64,000 nt of DNA from Paraburkholderia kirstenboschensis (GTDB taxonomy: Bacteria; Pseudomonadota; Gammaproteobacteria; Burkholderiales; Burkholderiaceae): NCBI RefSeq assembly GCF_904848585.1, contig NZ_CAJHCR010000002.1, positions 248,001-312,000 of the forward strand. The letters run 5' to 3'. The translations under genes were made by a program, and so were the position numbers. The notes below the pieces were generated by a model. That model saw only the letters and a program-made list of their open reading frames with translations, had not been told where the DNA came from and searched no databases. This document shows positions 51,401 to 61,254 of the stretch, piece after piece; the stretch's first letter is position 1; each line of letters begins with the position of its first letter.

Positions 51401-52069
51401 CTAGAAGCGCATACCTATACCTAGCCCCACCACCACCGGATCGATGCTCACGCGGCCAAGCGGCTGACCGTTGAGCGACGCGTCCGTGTGCATCCAGATT
51501 TTCTTGATGTCCGCGTTGACGAACAGCGACTTCGTCACCTGCACGTCGACGCCTGCCTGCAACGCCGGACCGAAGCTGTGATTGGTGGTCGACACCGGCT
51601 GAGTGCCGACATGCAGACCATTGTTGTAGAACAGCGTGTAGTTCAGACCCGCGCCGACGTATGGCCGCACGCGCCCCGCGTGATTGAAGTGATATTGCAG
51701 CAGCAGCGTCGGCGGCAATACGTTCACGCCACCCAGACCGCCGATGCTCGACATGAGTTGATGGCGCGACGTGCCCAGAATCAGTTCGACGCCGAGATAG
51801 TCGCGGATCATGTAGGTCAGATCCAGTTCGGGCACGGTCGCGTTATTCACGCCGACGTTCAGAGCCGACAGCGTGCCGGTCGTGTCCACGTTCGGCACGA
51901 TGCTGATGGCGCGTAGACGCACGAGCACGTCGCCGGCGTGAATGCCGCTCAGTGTGTCGTCGCCGGCAGCATGTGCCTGCGACGCTACCGCAGCCGCGCA
52001 TAGCACGCTCGATGCAATGGCGGCGGTCCTGATCTTGTTGAGCGAGAGTTTCCTGAGCGAGAGTTTCAT
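51401..52069 (-). CDS. ompW: OmpW-family outer membrane protein
   Basis: A 222-residue OmpW protein: signal peptide ending near AHAAGD (about 34), eight-strand barrel with the family segments VRLRAISIVPNVDT and DLTYMIRDYLGVELILGTSRH (given in part, about 78-98), and C-terminal Phe (GLGIGMRF) for BAM recognition. OmpW channels pass small hydrophobic compounds. The leader contains a short duplication (SLRKLSLNK encoded by a 15-bp near-repeat). GGGGAAGT precedes the ATG. Confidence 0.88.
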   Translation of the reverse strand: MKLSLRKLSLNKIRTAAIASSVLCAAAVASQAHAAGDDTLSGIHAGDVLVRLRAISIVPNVDTTGTLSALNVGVNNATVPELDLTYMIRDYLGVELILGTSRHQLMSSIGGLGGVNVLPPTLLLQYHFNHAGRVRPYVGAGLNYTLFYNNGLHVGTQPVSTTNHSFGPALQAGVDVQVTKSLFVNADIKKIWMHTDASLNGQPLGRVSIDPVVVGLGIGMRF

Positions 52070-52138
52070 CTACTTCCCCGATTGTTGGTAATGTGCGGGG
52101 ATTGTCGAAGCTCTAGCCGCGCGACAAGTTGACACCCA

Positions 52139-53329
52139 TCAACCGAGAGAGAAAGCCCAGCGCCCTGCGACAGCCGGTCGCGTCGCACCGGTCAGCAGCA
52201 GTTCGAGCAGATCGTGCACGCTACGAATCGCCGAGCCGAACGGCAGTGCTTCCTTGCCCCGAAAAAAGAGGCCGTTTGCCACGTCGCCGCGCAACGCCGC
52301 TGCGAGCCGCGTGTCGATGCAGAAATGGCCGAACTTCTCGACGCCGTCGCGCCAGCCGCACACGCTCAGACACTCCAGCGCGGTCGGGCAAGCGTGTTTG
52401 AGCGCGCCGACCTTGTCGCGAATCCTGCTTTCATGCCGCAGATAGCGCGTGAGCCATGGCGTTTTCACCGCGCGCGCGGGCAAGCCCGTCACGCTGACAA
52501 ATTCGACGATGTCTTCCGGCGCCGCCTCGGCGAGCACGCGCTTGAAGTTCGGATGCGCGTCGCCTTCCTCGGTCACGGCGAACGGCGTGCCGAGCTGCAC
52601 ACCGTCAGCGCCCGCGTTGAGCAGCGTGCGCACGGCCTCATGACTATTGATGCCGCCCGCGAGAATCAACGGCACCTGCTTGCGATCGAGCCCGAGCGAG
52701 ACGAATACGGCGTCGAGTTCTTGCAGAATCCGCATGAAGTCAAAGCGCTGATCGTTCATATCGGCGATGTTCGTGACGCCCAGATGGCCGCCCGCGTGCG
52801 CCGGATGCTCTATCACGACAGCGTCGGGCAAGCGGCCTTTTTTCATCCACTTCTTCAGCACCAGCGCAACGCCGCGGCTGTCCGAGAGGATCGGAATCAG
52901 CGCGATGTCGTGACCTTGGGTCATTTCCGGTAAGTCGAGCGGCAGACCCGCGCCCATTACGATTGCGTCGGCGCCGCTTTCGCAAGCCACGCGGACGTAA
53001 TCGGCCTGCGCGCTGACCGCCTTCATCACGTTGACGGCGATCATGCCGCGGCCTTCGCTGAGCGCCTTCGCCGCACGGATTTCGCGTGCGAGCGCCGTAA
53101 GATTGGCCTGTTCCAGCGTGGCGTGGTCGGGCGACTGGCTGCAGCGCTCGACGAGGTCTGGATGGTGATGGCGCAGGTCGATGCTGGCAATCGTGCCGAG
53201 CGCGCCCTCGCGTGCGACGCTGCCTGCGAGCCGGTGCGCGGAGATACCGACGCCCATGCCGCCTTGCACGATCGGTAGTAGCGAGCGGCCGCGGATAACT
53301 AGCGGTGAAAAGGAGTGAGAGTGGAGCAT
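52139..53329 (-). CDS. Nitronate monooxygenase (2-nitropropane dioxygenase family)
   Basis: A 396-residue FMN-dependent TIM barrel. Family motifs: LPIVQGGMGVGIS at the N-terminus, GMIAVNVMKA, VIEHPAHAGGHLG (about 180-192) and phosphate-binding ILAGGINSHEAVRTLLNAGADGVQLGT (in parts LAGGINS and GADGVQLGT). Such enzymes oxidise alkyl nitronates such as propionate-3-nitronate; some are misannotated enoyl-ACP reductases (FabK), and the Cys-rich C-terminal extension (about 330-396) resembles this second group of long NMOs. The neighbour aldehyde dehydrogenase is 129 bp upstream on the same strand. Confidence 0.83.
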   Translation of the reverse strand: MLHSHSFSPLVIRGRSLLPIVQGGMGVGISAHRLAGSVAREGALGTIASIDLRHHHPDLVERCSQSPDHATLEQANLTALAREIRAAKALSEGRGMIAVNVMKAVSAQADYVRVACESGADAIVMGAGLPLDLPEMTQGHDIALIPILSDSRGVALVLKKWMKKGRLPDAVVIEHPAHAGGHLGVTNIADMNDQRFDFMRILQELDAVFVSLGLDRKQVPLILAGGINSHEAVRTLLNAGADGVQLGTPFAVTEEGDAHPNFKRVLAEAAPEDIVEFVSVTGLPARAVKTPWLTRYLRHESRIRDKVGALKHACPTALECLSVCGWRDGVEKFGHFCIDTRLAAALRGDVANGLFFRGKEALPFGSAIRSVHDLLELLLTGATRPAVAGRWAFSLG

Positions 53330-53458
53330 GACTGATCCGACGGACGATTATCGAATCGCCGATCATCGTCGGTCGGGCGCAGCCGGGGTTGCGTCAGGTC
53401 AAGCAGCGCGCGAATGACGTTGCCGCGCGTGCCGTTTGCTTGACGCCGGTCATCCGGA

Positions 53459-54883
53459 TCAAACTTTGAATTGCATCGACTTGAGTTCGAGATATTCCTC
53501 GAGTCCGTAGACTCCGTTTTCGCGTCCAAAGCCCGATTGCTTGAAGCCGCCGAACGGCGCGGCCATATTCCATGCACCGCCGTTGATGTCGATCTGGCCC
53601 GTGCGGATGCGGCGCGCAACGCGTTGCGCGCGTTCGTCGCTGCCGGCCCAGACCGCGCCGGCCAGCCCATAAGGCGAATCGTTGGCAATCCGAATCGCTT
53701 CTTCTTCGTCCTTGTAGGTCAGAATGGACAGGACCGGGCCGAAGATTTCCTCTTGCGCGACCGTCGCTTTCGGATGCACCCGGCCGAACACAGTCGGCTT
53801 GACGAAGAAGCCCTTCGACACGCCGTCGGGCAGCCCCGCGCCGCCGGTCACGAGCTCGGCGCCCTCCTCGATTCCCCTGGCGATGTACTGCTGCACGCGC
53901 GCCTGCTGCGCCGCCGATGCCAATGGCCCGAGGCGCGTTTTCTCGTCACGCGGATCGCCGGCTGCATATGTCTCGGCCACCTGTTTCGCGAGCGCTCGTG
54001 CTTCGTCGTAGCGTGCTTCGGGGACCAGCATGCGCGTGTGCGCAGAGCACGTTTGCCCCGAGTTCAGGAAGCACGCGCTGACGGTGCCTTTCACCGCGGC
54101 GGCGAAATCGGCGTCGTCGAGAATCACCGAGGCCGACTTTCCGCCGAGTTCGAGTGCGATGCGCTTGATCGTCGCCGACGCCAGTTCGGACACGCGCTTG
54201 CCCGCGCGCGTGGAACCGGTGAACGACACCATATCGACCGATGGATGGCTCGCGAGAATCTCGCCGACGACCGGCCCGTAACCGCTGACGAGATTGAACA
54301 CGCCGGCGGGCAGCCCGGCTTCGTGAATCGCCTCGGCCAGCACGAAGGCATTCAACGGCGCGATTTCCGAAGGCTTGAGCACGACCGTGCAACCGGCGGC
54401 GAGCGCCGCCGCCACCTTCAGCGTGATCTGATTGAGCGGATAGTTCCATGGCGTGATGGCGGCAACCACGCCGACCGGTTCGCGCACGACGAGCGAATTG
54501 CCGACGCGCGTCTCGAATTCGAAGTCGCTGGCGAGCTTCGCATACGCGTTCCAGTTGTACACGGGACTGCCAACCTGAATGGCGCGCGAGAGCTTCAGCG
54601 GCATGCCTACTTCGCCCGCGATCAGCGCAGCCAGTTCATCGGTGCGCGCTTTCAGGTTGGCCGCAATGCGCTGCAGATACTCGCCGCGCTGCGCGGCGGG
54701 CGTCGCGGCCCAGCCGTCGAAGGCCACGCGCGCGGCGGCAATCGCGCTTTCGGCATCGGCTTCGACGCCTTCGGGGATGCGCCCCATGACTTCCTCGGTG
54801 CCCGAATCGATCACGTCGATCGTACCGGTGCCGCAGGGCGCAATCCATTTTCCGTCGATATAGAGTTTGTCGTAGGTCTTCAT
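53459..54883 (-). CDS. Aldehyde dehydrogenase family protein
   Basis: A 474-residue NAD(P)-dependent [12 protein letters not shown] and [10 protein letters not shown] mark the cofactor fold, [11 protein letters not shown] the Rossmann turn, LELGGKSA the general-base Glu (about 247) and [11 protein letters not shown] the catalytic Cys (about 280). It oxidises an aldehyde to its acid; closest in style to broad-range ALDHs of aromatic and aliphatic catabolism. Possibly co-transcribed with the nitronate monooxygenase, since nitronate oxidation yields aldehydes; this link is inference. Confidence 0.88.
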   Translation of the reverse strand: MKTYDKLYIDGKWIAPCGTGTIDVIDSGTEEVMGRIPEGVEADAESAIAAARVAFDGWAATPAAQRGEYLQRIAANLKARTDELAALIAGEVGMPLKLSRAIQVGSPVYNWNAYAKLASDFEFETRVGNSLVVREPVGVVAAITPWNYPLNQITLKVAAALAAGCTVVLKPSEIAPLNAFVLAEAIHEAGLPAGVFNLVSGYGPVVGEILASHPSVDMVSFTGSTRAGKRVSELASATIKRIALELGGKSASVILDDADFAAAVKGTVSACFLNSGQTCSAHTRMLVPEARYDEARALAKQVAETYAAGDPRDEKTRLGPLASAAQQARVQQYIARGIEEGAELVTGGAGLPDGVSKGFFVKPTVFGRVHPKATVAQEEIFGPVLSILTYKDEEEAIRIANDSPYGLAGAVWAGSDERAQRVARRIRTGQIDINGGAWNMAAPFGGFKQSGFGRENGVYGLEEYLELKSMQFKV

Positions 54884-55066
54884 GATGGTCGGCCTCTGTC
54901 TCCGGATATTGATGGTTCTATTTTAAACAGCGTCGGAGGAAGGGGCGGTGTGGGAGGTGGGCGGCGAACAGAGCAGAAGCCCGCTAGCCAATAGCGCCGC
55001 GCTCGCTTACTATCCGACTTCATAAAAAAGCGCCCGTCCCGCGGCGCATATGCATCGAGACCAACC

Positions 55067-55561
55067 ATGATCCCCATACGACACCTAAAACTTCCGCTGA
55101 TCGCGGCGCTGATTGCAATCGCCGTGACAGCAGGCACCGCGCGCGCGGCGGAATCCGCGCCGGACGCTGCATCTGAAGCCGAATTGGACCTGACGAAAGA
55201 GGCCGCGCATCCAGTGGCCGATCTTCCCGGCGGCCTTGGCAACTTCTGCTTCTTTGCACGGCTGCCGCCTGCCAGTCAGAAGTACAAGGTCATCAAGAAT
55301 GTGAAGATCGGCAAAGGCACCTACGGCGGCGTCGCGGACATCCTTCCGAAAATGGCCGAGTACGCGCAACTGCGTGGAGCCGATGCGATTATCGAGTACA
55401 GCGGTTCGCAGCGCTTCGGCTTCTGGCCGTGGCGGATGGTCAGACCCGTAGTGCGCGGCGTCGCCGTGCAATGGACTGAACCGAAGCCAGCGGATTGCGA
55501 ATCGATCGGCGGCACGACGCTGAGCACGATTCTGTCATCGGGTCAGGCGCCGGCGAAATGA
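55067..55561 (+). CDS. Secreted protein with RcsF/YbjQ-like fold
   Basis: A 164-residue protein with signal peptide (LPLIAALIAIAVTAGTARA) and mature core KYKVIKNVKIGKGTYGGVADI followed by KMAEYAQLRGADAIIEYSGS (in parts), a pattern like RcsF, YbjQ and DUF4156 proteins, where a helix with GAD(A) follows a strand. No lipobox, so probably periplasmic. Function unknown; an envelope role is a guess. The ATG at 55067 lacks a strong ribosome site. Confidence 0.6.
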   Translation: MIPIRHLKLPLIAALIAIAVTAGTARAAESAPDAASEAELDLTKEAAHPVADLPGGLGNFCFFARLPPASQKYKVIKNVKIGKGTYGGVADILPKMAEYAQLRGADAIIEYSGSQRFGFWPWRMVRPVVRGVAVQWTEPKPADCESIGGTTLSTILSSGQAPAK

Positions 55562-55562
55562 A

Positions 55563-55603
55563 AACGGCGGTCCGACATGCGTAGAGCATGCCGGACCGCC
55601 GTT
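55563..55603. terminator. Bidirectional terminator hairpin
   Basis: AACGGCGGTCCG at 55563-55574 pairs with CGGACCGCCGTT at 55592-55603, with ATGC/GCAT extending the stem. On the minus strand it is followed by TTCATTT, so it fits best as the ABC-F gene terminator, and also ends the secreted-protein gene on the plus strand. Confidence 0.8.
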
Positions 55604-55673
55604 CTCGGGAGCCATGTGTTCGACGGGACAAGCCCGACGATCAATGGCTTCGCAAATGTGCTTCTCAGAGGCT

Positions 55674-57266
55674 TTACTGCACGCCCTGGCTCAACAGGAA
55701 GTCTTCGTAGTTCCCACCGAAGTCGTTCAGCGTACCGTTCGTCTTGACTTCGATGATCCGGTTCGCAAGCCCGCTAACAAACTCGCGGTCGTGCGACACG
55801 AAAATCAGCGTGCCTTCAAACTTGTCGAGCGCGATTTGCAGCGACTCGATCGATTCCATGTCCATGTGGTTGGTCGGCTCGTCCATCAGCAGCACGTTAT
55901 GGCGGCCCAGCATCAGCTTGCCCCAGATCATGCGGCCCTTCTCGCCACCCGACAGCACCTTGACCGACTTGCGGATGTCGTCCGCATTGAACAGAAGACG
56001 GCCGAGCGTGCCGCGCACCATCTGCTCGTCGTCGCCTTCCTTGCGATAGGCGTCGATCCAGTCCATCAGCGTGACGTCGTTCGGAAACTCCTCGTACGTG
56101 TCCTGCGGCATATAACCGACGTTCGCGTTTTCCGCCCACTTCACCGTGCCGTGGTCGAGTTCGAGCTTGCCGAGCAGCGAGCGCAACAGCGTAGTCTTGC
56201 CCGCGCCGTTCTCGCCGATGATTGCGATCCGCTCACCGGGCTGCACGCTGATGCTGAAATCGTTGAAGATCGTGCGCTCGTACTTCTTCGAGATGCTGTC
56301 CGCAACTACCGCGATGTTGTGCAGCTTCTTCTCGAACTCGAAGCGAATAAACGGATTCTGCCGCGACGACGGCTTGAATTCCTCGATCTTGATCTTGTCG
56401 ATCATCTTCAGACGGCTGGTTGCCTGACGCGCCTTCGACTTGTTCGCCGAGAAGCGGCGCACGAAGTCCTGCAGGTCGGCGACACGCTCCTTCGCCTTCG
56501 CATTCGCGTTCTGCTGACGCTCGCGCGCCTGCGTGCTGGCCAGCATGTAGTCGTCGTAATTGCCCGGATAGACCTTCAGCGTGCCGAAGTCCATGTCGGC
56601 CATGTGCGTGCAGACCTGGTTCAGGAAGTGGCGGTCATGCGAGATGATGATCATCGTCGAGTTGTACTGGTTGAGCACGTCTTCCAGCCAACGGATCGAG
56701 TTGATGTCCAGGTTGTTGGTCGGCTCGTCGAGCAGCAGCACGTCCGGCTTCGAGAACAGCGCCTGCGCGAGCAGCACGCGCAGCTTCCAGCCGGGCGCGA
56801 CGTTGCTCATGGGGCCGTTGTGATCTTCAATGGCGATGCCGATGCCGAGCAGCAGTTCGCCCGCGCGCGCCTCGGCGGTGTAGCCGTCGTACTCGGCGAA
56901 CTTCGCTTCGAGTTCGGCCGCGTGCATGTAGTCGTCGTCGGTCGCGTCGGGGTTTGCGTAGATCGCGTCGCGCTCGGTCATGGCGGCCCACATTTCGGCA
57001 TGGCCCATCATCACGACGTCGAGCACGCGCACGTCTTCATACGCGAACTGGTCCTGGCGCAATTTACCGAGGCGCACGTTCGGCTCGAGCATCACGTTGC
57101 CCGAGCTCGGCTCCAGGTCGCCACCCAGGATTTTCATGAAGGTGGACTTGCCGCAGCCGTTTGCACCGATCAGGCCATAGCGGTTCCCTCCCCCGAATTT
57201 GACCGAGATGTTCTCGAACAGGGGCTTTGGCCCGAATTGCATGGTGATGTTGGCAGTAGACAGCAC
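55674..57266 (-). CDS. ybiT: ABC-F ATPase, YbiT type
   Basis: A 530-residue ABC-F protein with two ABC domains and no membrane segment. Walker A motifs GANGCGKST (about 36) and GENGAGKTT (about 350); Walker B DEPTNNLD and DEPTNHMD; second signature LSGGEKGRM. The first signature is replaced by VAPGWKLR, as is usual in YbiT. The P-site tRNA interaction linker (about 240-310) is long and basic. ABC-F proteins act on the ribosome. Start is a GTG at 57266 with AGGGACG upstream; no ATG fits. Confidence 0.9.
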   Translation of the reverse strand: MLSTANITMQFGPKPLFENISVKFGGGNRYGLIGANGCGKSTFMKILGGDLEPSSGNVMLEPNVRLGKLRQDQFAYEDVRVLDVVMMGHAEMWAAMTERDAIYANPDATDDDYMHAAELEAKFAEYDGYTAEARAGELLLGIGIAIEDHNGPMSNVAPGWKLRVLLAQALFSKPDVLLLDEPTNNLDINSIRWLEDVLNQYNSTMIIISHDRHFLNQVCTHMADMDFGTLKVYPGNYDDYMLASTQARERQQNANAKAKERVADLQDFVRRFSANKSKARQATSRLKMIDKIKIEEFKPSSRQNPFIRFEFEKKLHNIAVVADSISKKYERTIFNDFSISVQPGERIAIIGENGAGKTTLLRSLLGKLELDHGTVKWAENANVGYMPQDTYEEFPNDVTLMDWIDAYRKEGDDEQMVRGTLGRLLFNADDIRKSVKVLSGGEKGRMIWGKLMLGRHNVLLMDEPTNHMDMESIESLQIALDKFEGTLIFVSHDREFVSGLANRIIEVKTNGTLNDFGGNYEDFLLSQGVQ

Positions 57267-57607
57267 GGCGCGTCCCTTTGAATGTGATATCGGCGAAAAA
57301 CCGACTATTTTAGCAGGTTATCGCGAATCCATCCCACGTGCGACGCGTCAGCGGCCGGCAACGGCGCGCAGCGTCTGCGGAATGTCTGTGAACGCCGGGA
57401 AACCGGCCTCGCCCCGGCTTTGCCGGCTTGCGGTTCGAGATGTGTAGCGACGGCCGAGCGCGGCAGCAGATGGCGGATCACCGGCGCCCTCCGGGTCCGT
57501 TTATCGGGCACGCGACGTGCAACATCACATCTTCACGCGACTGACGTTTTACCCGTGCGCGTTACCTATACTTTCTGAACGTCAACGAAGATCAAAGGAG
57601 AGACTTC
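57267..57607. other. Divergent region between ABC-F and dodecin genes
   Basis: No gene is convincing. Near the dodecin gene, seven-base arms TGACGTT (57542) and AACGTCA (57578) flank a possible -10 TATACT (57567-57572), which may be the dodecin promoter with a regulator site. Confidence 0.45.
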
Positions 57608-57817
57608 ATGTCAGACCACGTCTACAAGCAGATCGAACTGACCGGCTCATCGCCGAAATCGATCGACGACGCCATCAGCACCGCCATTGCGAAGGCATCG
57701 AAAACGCTGCGTAATCTGCACTGGTTCGAAGTGACGGAAACCCGGGGCCAGATCGAGAATGACAAAGTCGCCTTCTGGCAGGTGACGATCAAGGTGGGCT
57801 TGCGGATAGACGATTGA
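57608..57817 (+). CDS. Dodecin flavin-binding protein
   Basis: A 69-residue dodecin: [20 protein letters not shown], then [18 protein letters not shown] with the Trp that stacks on the flavin isoalloxazine ring, and [12 protein letters not shown]. It forms a hollow dodecamer storing FMN, riboflavin or CoA. AAAGGAGAG lies before the ATG. Monocistronic, with a hairpin terminator downstream. Confidence 0.9.
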   Translation: MSDHVYKQIELTGSSPKSIDDAISTAIAKASKTLRNLHWFEVTETRGQIENDKVAFWQVTIKVGLRIDD

Positions 57818-57873
57818 TGCGGCAAACGCCAGCGACGCCACAGCCGCCGCACAGCGCCCGCCTAAAAGCGGAA

Positions 57874-57900
57874 GAGCCGCGTCCGTAGTGGACGCGGCTC
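57874..57900. terminator. Hairpin terminator between dodecin and the BMP gene
   Basis: GAGCCGCGTCC-gtagt-GGACGCGGCTC, eleven-base perfect arms, between convergent genes. Plus-strand sequel CTGCAGTCTTTTC is partly T-rich; minus-strand sequel is TTCCGCTTTT. Confidence 0.75.
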
Positions 57901-57961
57901 CTGCAGTCTTTTCATGCAGCGGCGGCGTGCCCCATCGGCCGCCCGCCGCAACGCAACGGCC

Positions 57962-59056
57962 TTACTTCGGCAACGAACCGTCCACGCCTTCCACATACCA
58001 GTTCAAACGCTGCAACTCCGGATCGGTCAGCGTCTTGCCGGCCGGCACCTTCACCGTGCCGGACTGGTCCTTGATCGGACCGGCGAACACATCCCACTTG
58101 CCGCCCGCCAGTTCGTCGCGCTTCGCGGCGACTTTCTTCTGCGCGTCAGCCGGAATTGCCGCCGTGTTCAGATCTTCCAGATCGACGGCCTTCTGCGGAA
58201 TGCCCCACCACACCGGGTCGTTCTTCCATTTGCCGTCCAGCACCTGCTGGATCGCCGCGTTGTAGTACACGCCCCAGTGCGCGACCACCGAGCCCAGATG
58301 CGCGCTCGGGCCGAACTTCTTCATGTCCGAATCCCAGCCGAACGCGTGCACATGCTTCTCCGATGCAGTCGCGAGCGTCGCGCTCGAATCGGTGTTCTGC
58401 AACAGCACGTCGGCACCCTGGCCGATCAGCGTTTCGGCGGCCTGCTTCTCCTTGCCCGGATCGAACCAGCTATTGATCCAGATGACCTTCGTATGCACTT
58501 TCGGATTCACCGAGCGCGCGCCGAGCGTGTACGCATTGATGTTGCGAACCACTTCCGGAATCGGCACCGAAGCGACGAAGCCGAGCGTATTCGTCTTCGT
58601 CACGTAACCGGCGGCCACGCCGGCGAGGTATGCGCCCTGATACATGCGCACGTCGTAAGTGCCGAAATTCGGCGCCTTCTTGTAGCCGGTTGCGTGCAGG
58701 AAAACGGTGTCCGGAAAGTCCTTCGCAACTTTGAGTTCGAAGTCCTGATAGCCGAAGCTCGAACCGATGATGATCTTGTTGCCCTTGTTCGCCAGATCGC
58801 GGAATACGCGCTCCGAGTCGGCCGATTCGGGCACGTTCTCGATGCGCGTGATCTTGATCTTGCTGCCGAACTTCGCCTCGGCTTCCTTCGAGCCCTGGTC
58901 GTGCGCGAAGGTCCAGCCGGCATCGCCCGGATTGCCCAGATAGACAAACGCCACGCCCGGCGCGTCCGCTGCTTGCGCGGCCTGCGGCAGCGACGCAGTC
59001 AGCGCGAGCGACGCCGCGCCCCACGCAAAAGCGGTCAGCAGATTTCTTCTCTTCAT
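57962..59056 (-). CDS. BMP-family ABC transporter substrate-binding protein
   Basis: A 364-residue basic-membrane-protein (Med/PnrA-like) binding protein with signal peptide (FAWGAASLALTASLPQAAQA). Mature start VAFVYLGNPGDAGWTFAHDQG and GADVLLQNTDSSATLATASE are typical of purine-nucleoside or nucleobase binders. Not a lipoprotein by its N-terminus. It is the last gene of the importer operon, 60 bp after the second permease gene. Confidence 0.88.
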   Translation of the reverse strand: MKRRNLLTAFAWGAASLALTASLPQAAQAADAPGVAFVYLGNPGDAGWTFAHDQGSKEAEAKFGSKIKITRIENVPESADSERVFRDLANKGNKIIIGSSFGYQDFELKVAKDFPDTVFLHATGYKKAPNFGTYDVRMYQGAYLAGVAAGYVTKTNTLGFVASVPIPEVVRNINAYTLGARSVNPKVHTKVIWINSWFDPGKEKQAAETLIGQGADVLLQNTDSSATLATASEKHVHAFGWDSDMKKFGPSAHLGSVVAHWGVYYNAAIQQVLDGKWKNDPVWWGIPQKAVDLEDLNTAAIPADAQKKVAAKRDELAGGKWDVFAGPIKDQSGTVKVPAGKTLTDPELQRLNWYVEGVDGSLPK

Positions 59057-59116
59057 GTTTTCTCCTGTCGTGTTTATCGAATGATTTGAGAGTTGCGAAG
59101 CACGTTCCGGCGGTCC

Positions 59117-60046
59117 TCAGCCTGCCGAGAAAAACGGCTTGCCAAGCGATGCGGGCGCGTTCAGGCGGATCGTGTTCGGGTTGCGCGAGATCAGCACCAG
59201 CACGACGACCGTCGCGACATACGGCAGCATGGCGAGGAATTGCGTCGGCACCGGCACGCCGATCGCCTGCGCATAGAACTGCAGGCCGGTGACGGCACCG
59301 AACAGCAGCGCGCCGATCAGGAGGCGCCCGGGGCGCCACGTCGCGAATACGACGAGCGCGAGCGCAATCCAGCCTCGGCCCGACGTGAGTTGTTCCTGCC
59401 AGAGGTGCAGATTGACGATCGAATAGTAGCCGCCAGCCAGTCCCGCCATGCCGCCGCCGAATGCGACCGCACCATAGCGCACACCCACCACCGGGAAGCC
59501 GACCGAATGCGCGACCTGCGGCGACTCGCCGACCGAGCGCAGCACGAGCCCCGCGCGTGTGCGATACAGAAACCAGCCGATTACCGCGAACATCACAAAC
59601 GCGAGGTAATCGAGCGGCGTGAGACTGAAGAGCGCAGGACCGAGCACCGGAATCTTCGAGAGACCCGGAATGGTCCACGTGTCGATGGTCGCGCGTACGG
59701 CCGCCGACGTGTACGGCTTGCCGACATACGCGGACAGGCCGATGCCGAAGATGGTCAGTGACAGACCCGTGGCGACCTGGTTGGCGAGCATGGTCAGCGT
59801 GAGAAACGCGAACAGCAGCGACATCGCGAGGCCCGCGCCGATCGCGGCGAGCACACCGAGCCACGGACTGCCGGTGATCGCGGTGACTGCGTAGCCGGTC
59901 ACGGCGCCCATCAGCATCATGCCTTCCACGCCGAGATTGAGAACGCCCGACTTTTCGGTGACGAGTTCGCCCGCGCCCGCGAACATCAGCGGAATCGCGG
60001 CAGTGACGGCGCTCGACGTGAGCGCGCTGGCTTGTTGAATATCCAT
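59117..60046 (-). CDS. ABC transporter permease (nucleoside-type, NupQ-like)
   Basis: A 309-residue permease of the branched-chain/BMP class with about eight helices (AIPLMFAGAGELVTEKSGVLNLGVEGMMLMG in parts LFAGAG-like start and NLGVEGMML, about 18-45). Forms the channel together with the other permease. The ATG at 60046 starts the conserved region; the upstream open frame overlaps the previous gene without conservation. It begins 28 bp after that gene's stop. Confidence 0.88.
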   Translation of the reverse strand: MDIQQASALTSSAVTAAIPLMFAGAGELVTEKSGVLNLGVEGMMLMGAVTGYAVTAITGSPWLGVLAAIGAGLAMSLLFAFLTLTMLANQVATGLSLTIFGIGLSAYVGKPYTSAAVRATIDTWTIPGLSKIPVLGPALFSLTPLDYLAFVMFAVIGWFLYRTRAGLVLRSVGESPQVAHSVGFPVVGVRYGAVAFGGGMAGLAGGYYSIVNLHLWQEQLTSGRGWIALALVVFATWRPGRLLIGALLFGAVTGLQFYAQAIGVPVPTQFLAMLPYVATVVVLVLISRNPNTIRLNAPASLGKPFFSAG

Positions 60047-60074
60047 GGATTGCGGCAACGAAGCGATAGACGGG

Positions 60075-61181
60075 TCAGTGGGCTTGCGCGGCAACGGAGC
60101 GCCGGCGCACACGGTAATTCACGAACAGATCGGCGCCGAGCAGGCAGAACAGCAGCAGTCCCTGGAACACGCCGGAGAGCGCCTGCGGCAACTGCATCGA
60201 GGTCTGCACTGCTTCGCCGCCGAGATACAGCAACGCCATCAGCAGACTTGCTAGCACGATGCCCACCGGATGCAGCCGTCCGACGAACACGACGATGATC
60301 GCCGTGAAGCCGTAACCCGGCGACCACGTCGCCTGCAACTGGCCGATAGGCCCGGCGATCTCGCCCATGCCTGCGAGGCCCGCGAGTCCGCCGCTGATCA
60401 AAAGCGACATCCAGATGGTTTTCTTGTCGGAGAAGCCCGCATAGCGGGCGGCAAGCGGCGCAAGACCGCCGACGTTCATCCGGTAACCGGCAAAGCTTTT
60501 GCGCATGAAGAGCCATACGAGCGGAATCGCAATCAGCGTGACGAATACCGAAGCATTCAGACGCGTGCCGCGCAGCCATTTCCAGTGCCAGTCGCCGTAA
60601 AACGTCGGATAGAGTGCGTCGCCGCTGAACATTTCGGACAGCGGAAAATTCATGCCCTGCGGATCGCGCCAGGGGCCGCTCACCAGATAGATCAGCAGTT
60701 GCGTAGCCACGTACGTGAGCATGAGGCTCACGAGAATCTCGTTGGTGTTGAAGCGGCTTTTCAGCAGCGCGGGAATCGCCGCCCACAGCATGCCGCCGAT
60801 CACACCGGCGATCATCATCAGCGGCAGAATCCACCAGCCGCTCGCCTGATCGAAATAGATAGCGACGCCGCTCGCGGCAATGCCGCCGAGCAGCATCTGC
60901 CCTTCCGCGCCGATGTTCCACACATTCGCGCGATAGCCGATGGCAAGCCCGAGACCGATCAGGCACAACGGTGAAGCCTTGAGCAGAAGCTCCGACCAGC
61001 CGTTCACGCTCGACAGCGGTTCGATGAAGAACGCGTGCATGGCTTGCAGCGGATCGCGGCCGACGAGGCCGAAGATCACGAAGCCGATTGCGAGTGTGAG
61101 CAATGCCGCGATCAGCGGCACGGCGAGCTGCATGGTGCGCGAGGGCGTCGTGCGCGCTTCGAGTCGATACGGAAGAATCAT
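60075..61181 (-). CDS. ABC transporter permease (nucleoside-type, NupP-like)
   Basis: A 368-residue permease with the long N-terminal arm of this subunit type and the conserved IGYRANVWNIGAEGQMLLGG (about 105-125) and SRFNTNEILVSLMLTYVA segments. Starts at the ATG at 61181, 73 bp after the ATPase gene. Works with the 309-residue permease to import a purine nucleoside or nucleobase; substrate is inferred from family. Confidence 0.88.
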   Translation of the reverse strand: MILPYRLEARTTPSRTMQLAVPLIAALLTLAIGFVIFGLVGRDPLQAMHAFFIEPLSSVNGWSELLLKASPLCLIGLGLAIGYRANVWNIGAEGQMLLGGIAASGVAIYFDQASGWWILPLMMIAGVIGGMLWAAIPALLKSRFNTNEILVSLMLTYVATQLLIYLVSGPWRDPQGMNFPLSEMFSGDALYPTFYGDWHWKWLRGTRLNASVFVTLIAIPLVWLFMRKSFAGYRMNVGGLAPLAARYAGFSDKKTIWMSLLISGGLAGLAGMGEIAGPIGQLQATWSPGYGFTAIIVVFVGRLHPVGIVLASLLMALLYLGGEAVQTSMQLPQALSGVFQGLLLFCLLGADLFVNYRVRRRSVAAQAH

Positions 61182-61254
61182 GGGTAGCGTGTGTTTTTTC
61201 GGGTTCTGATAACGGACGCGTAGATAGATACCGCGCGATGCCGCGAGACGCGGC

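Noticed and set aside
53471..54994. Long plus-strand open frame opposite the aldehyde dehydrogenase gene
   Set aside because: It is antisense to a gene with all catalytic motifs, its product is rich in Arg/His/Gly without any family pattern, and it has no ribosome site. Such shadows are expected in high-GC DNA. The same applies to 17458-19533, 31719-34310, 45586-47451 and 55614-57281.
55674..57266. Missing first LSGGQ signature in the ABC-F protein as a mutation
   Set aside because: VAPGWKLR at this place is characteristic of YbiT proteins.
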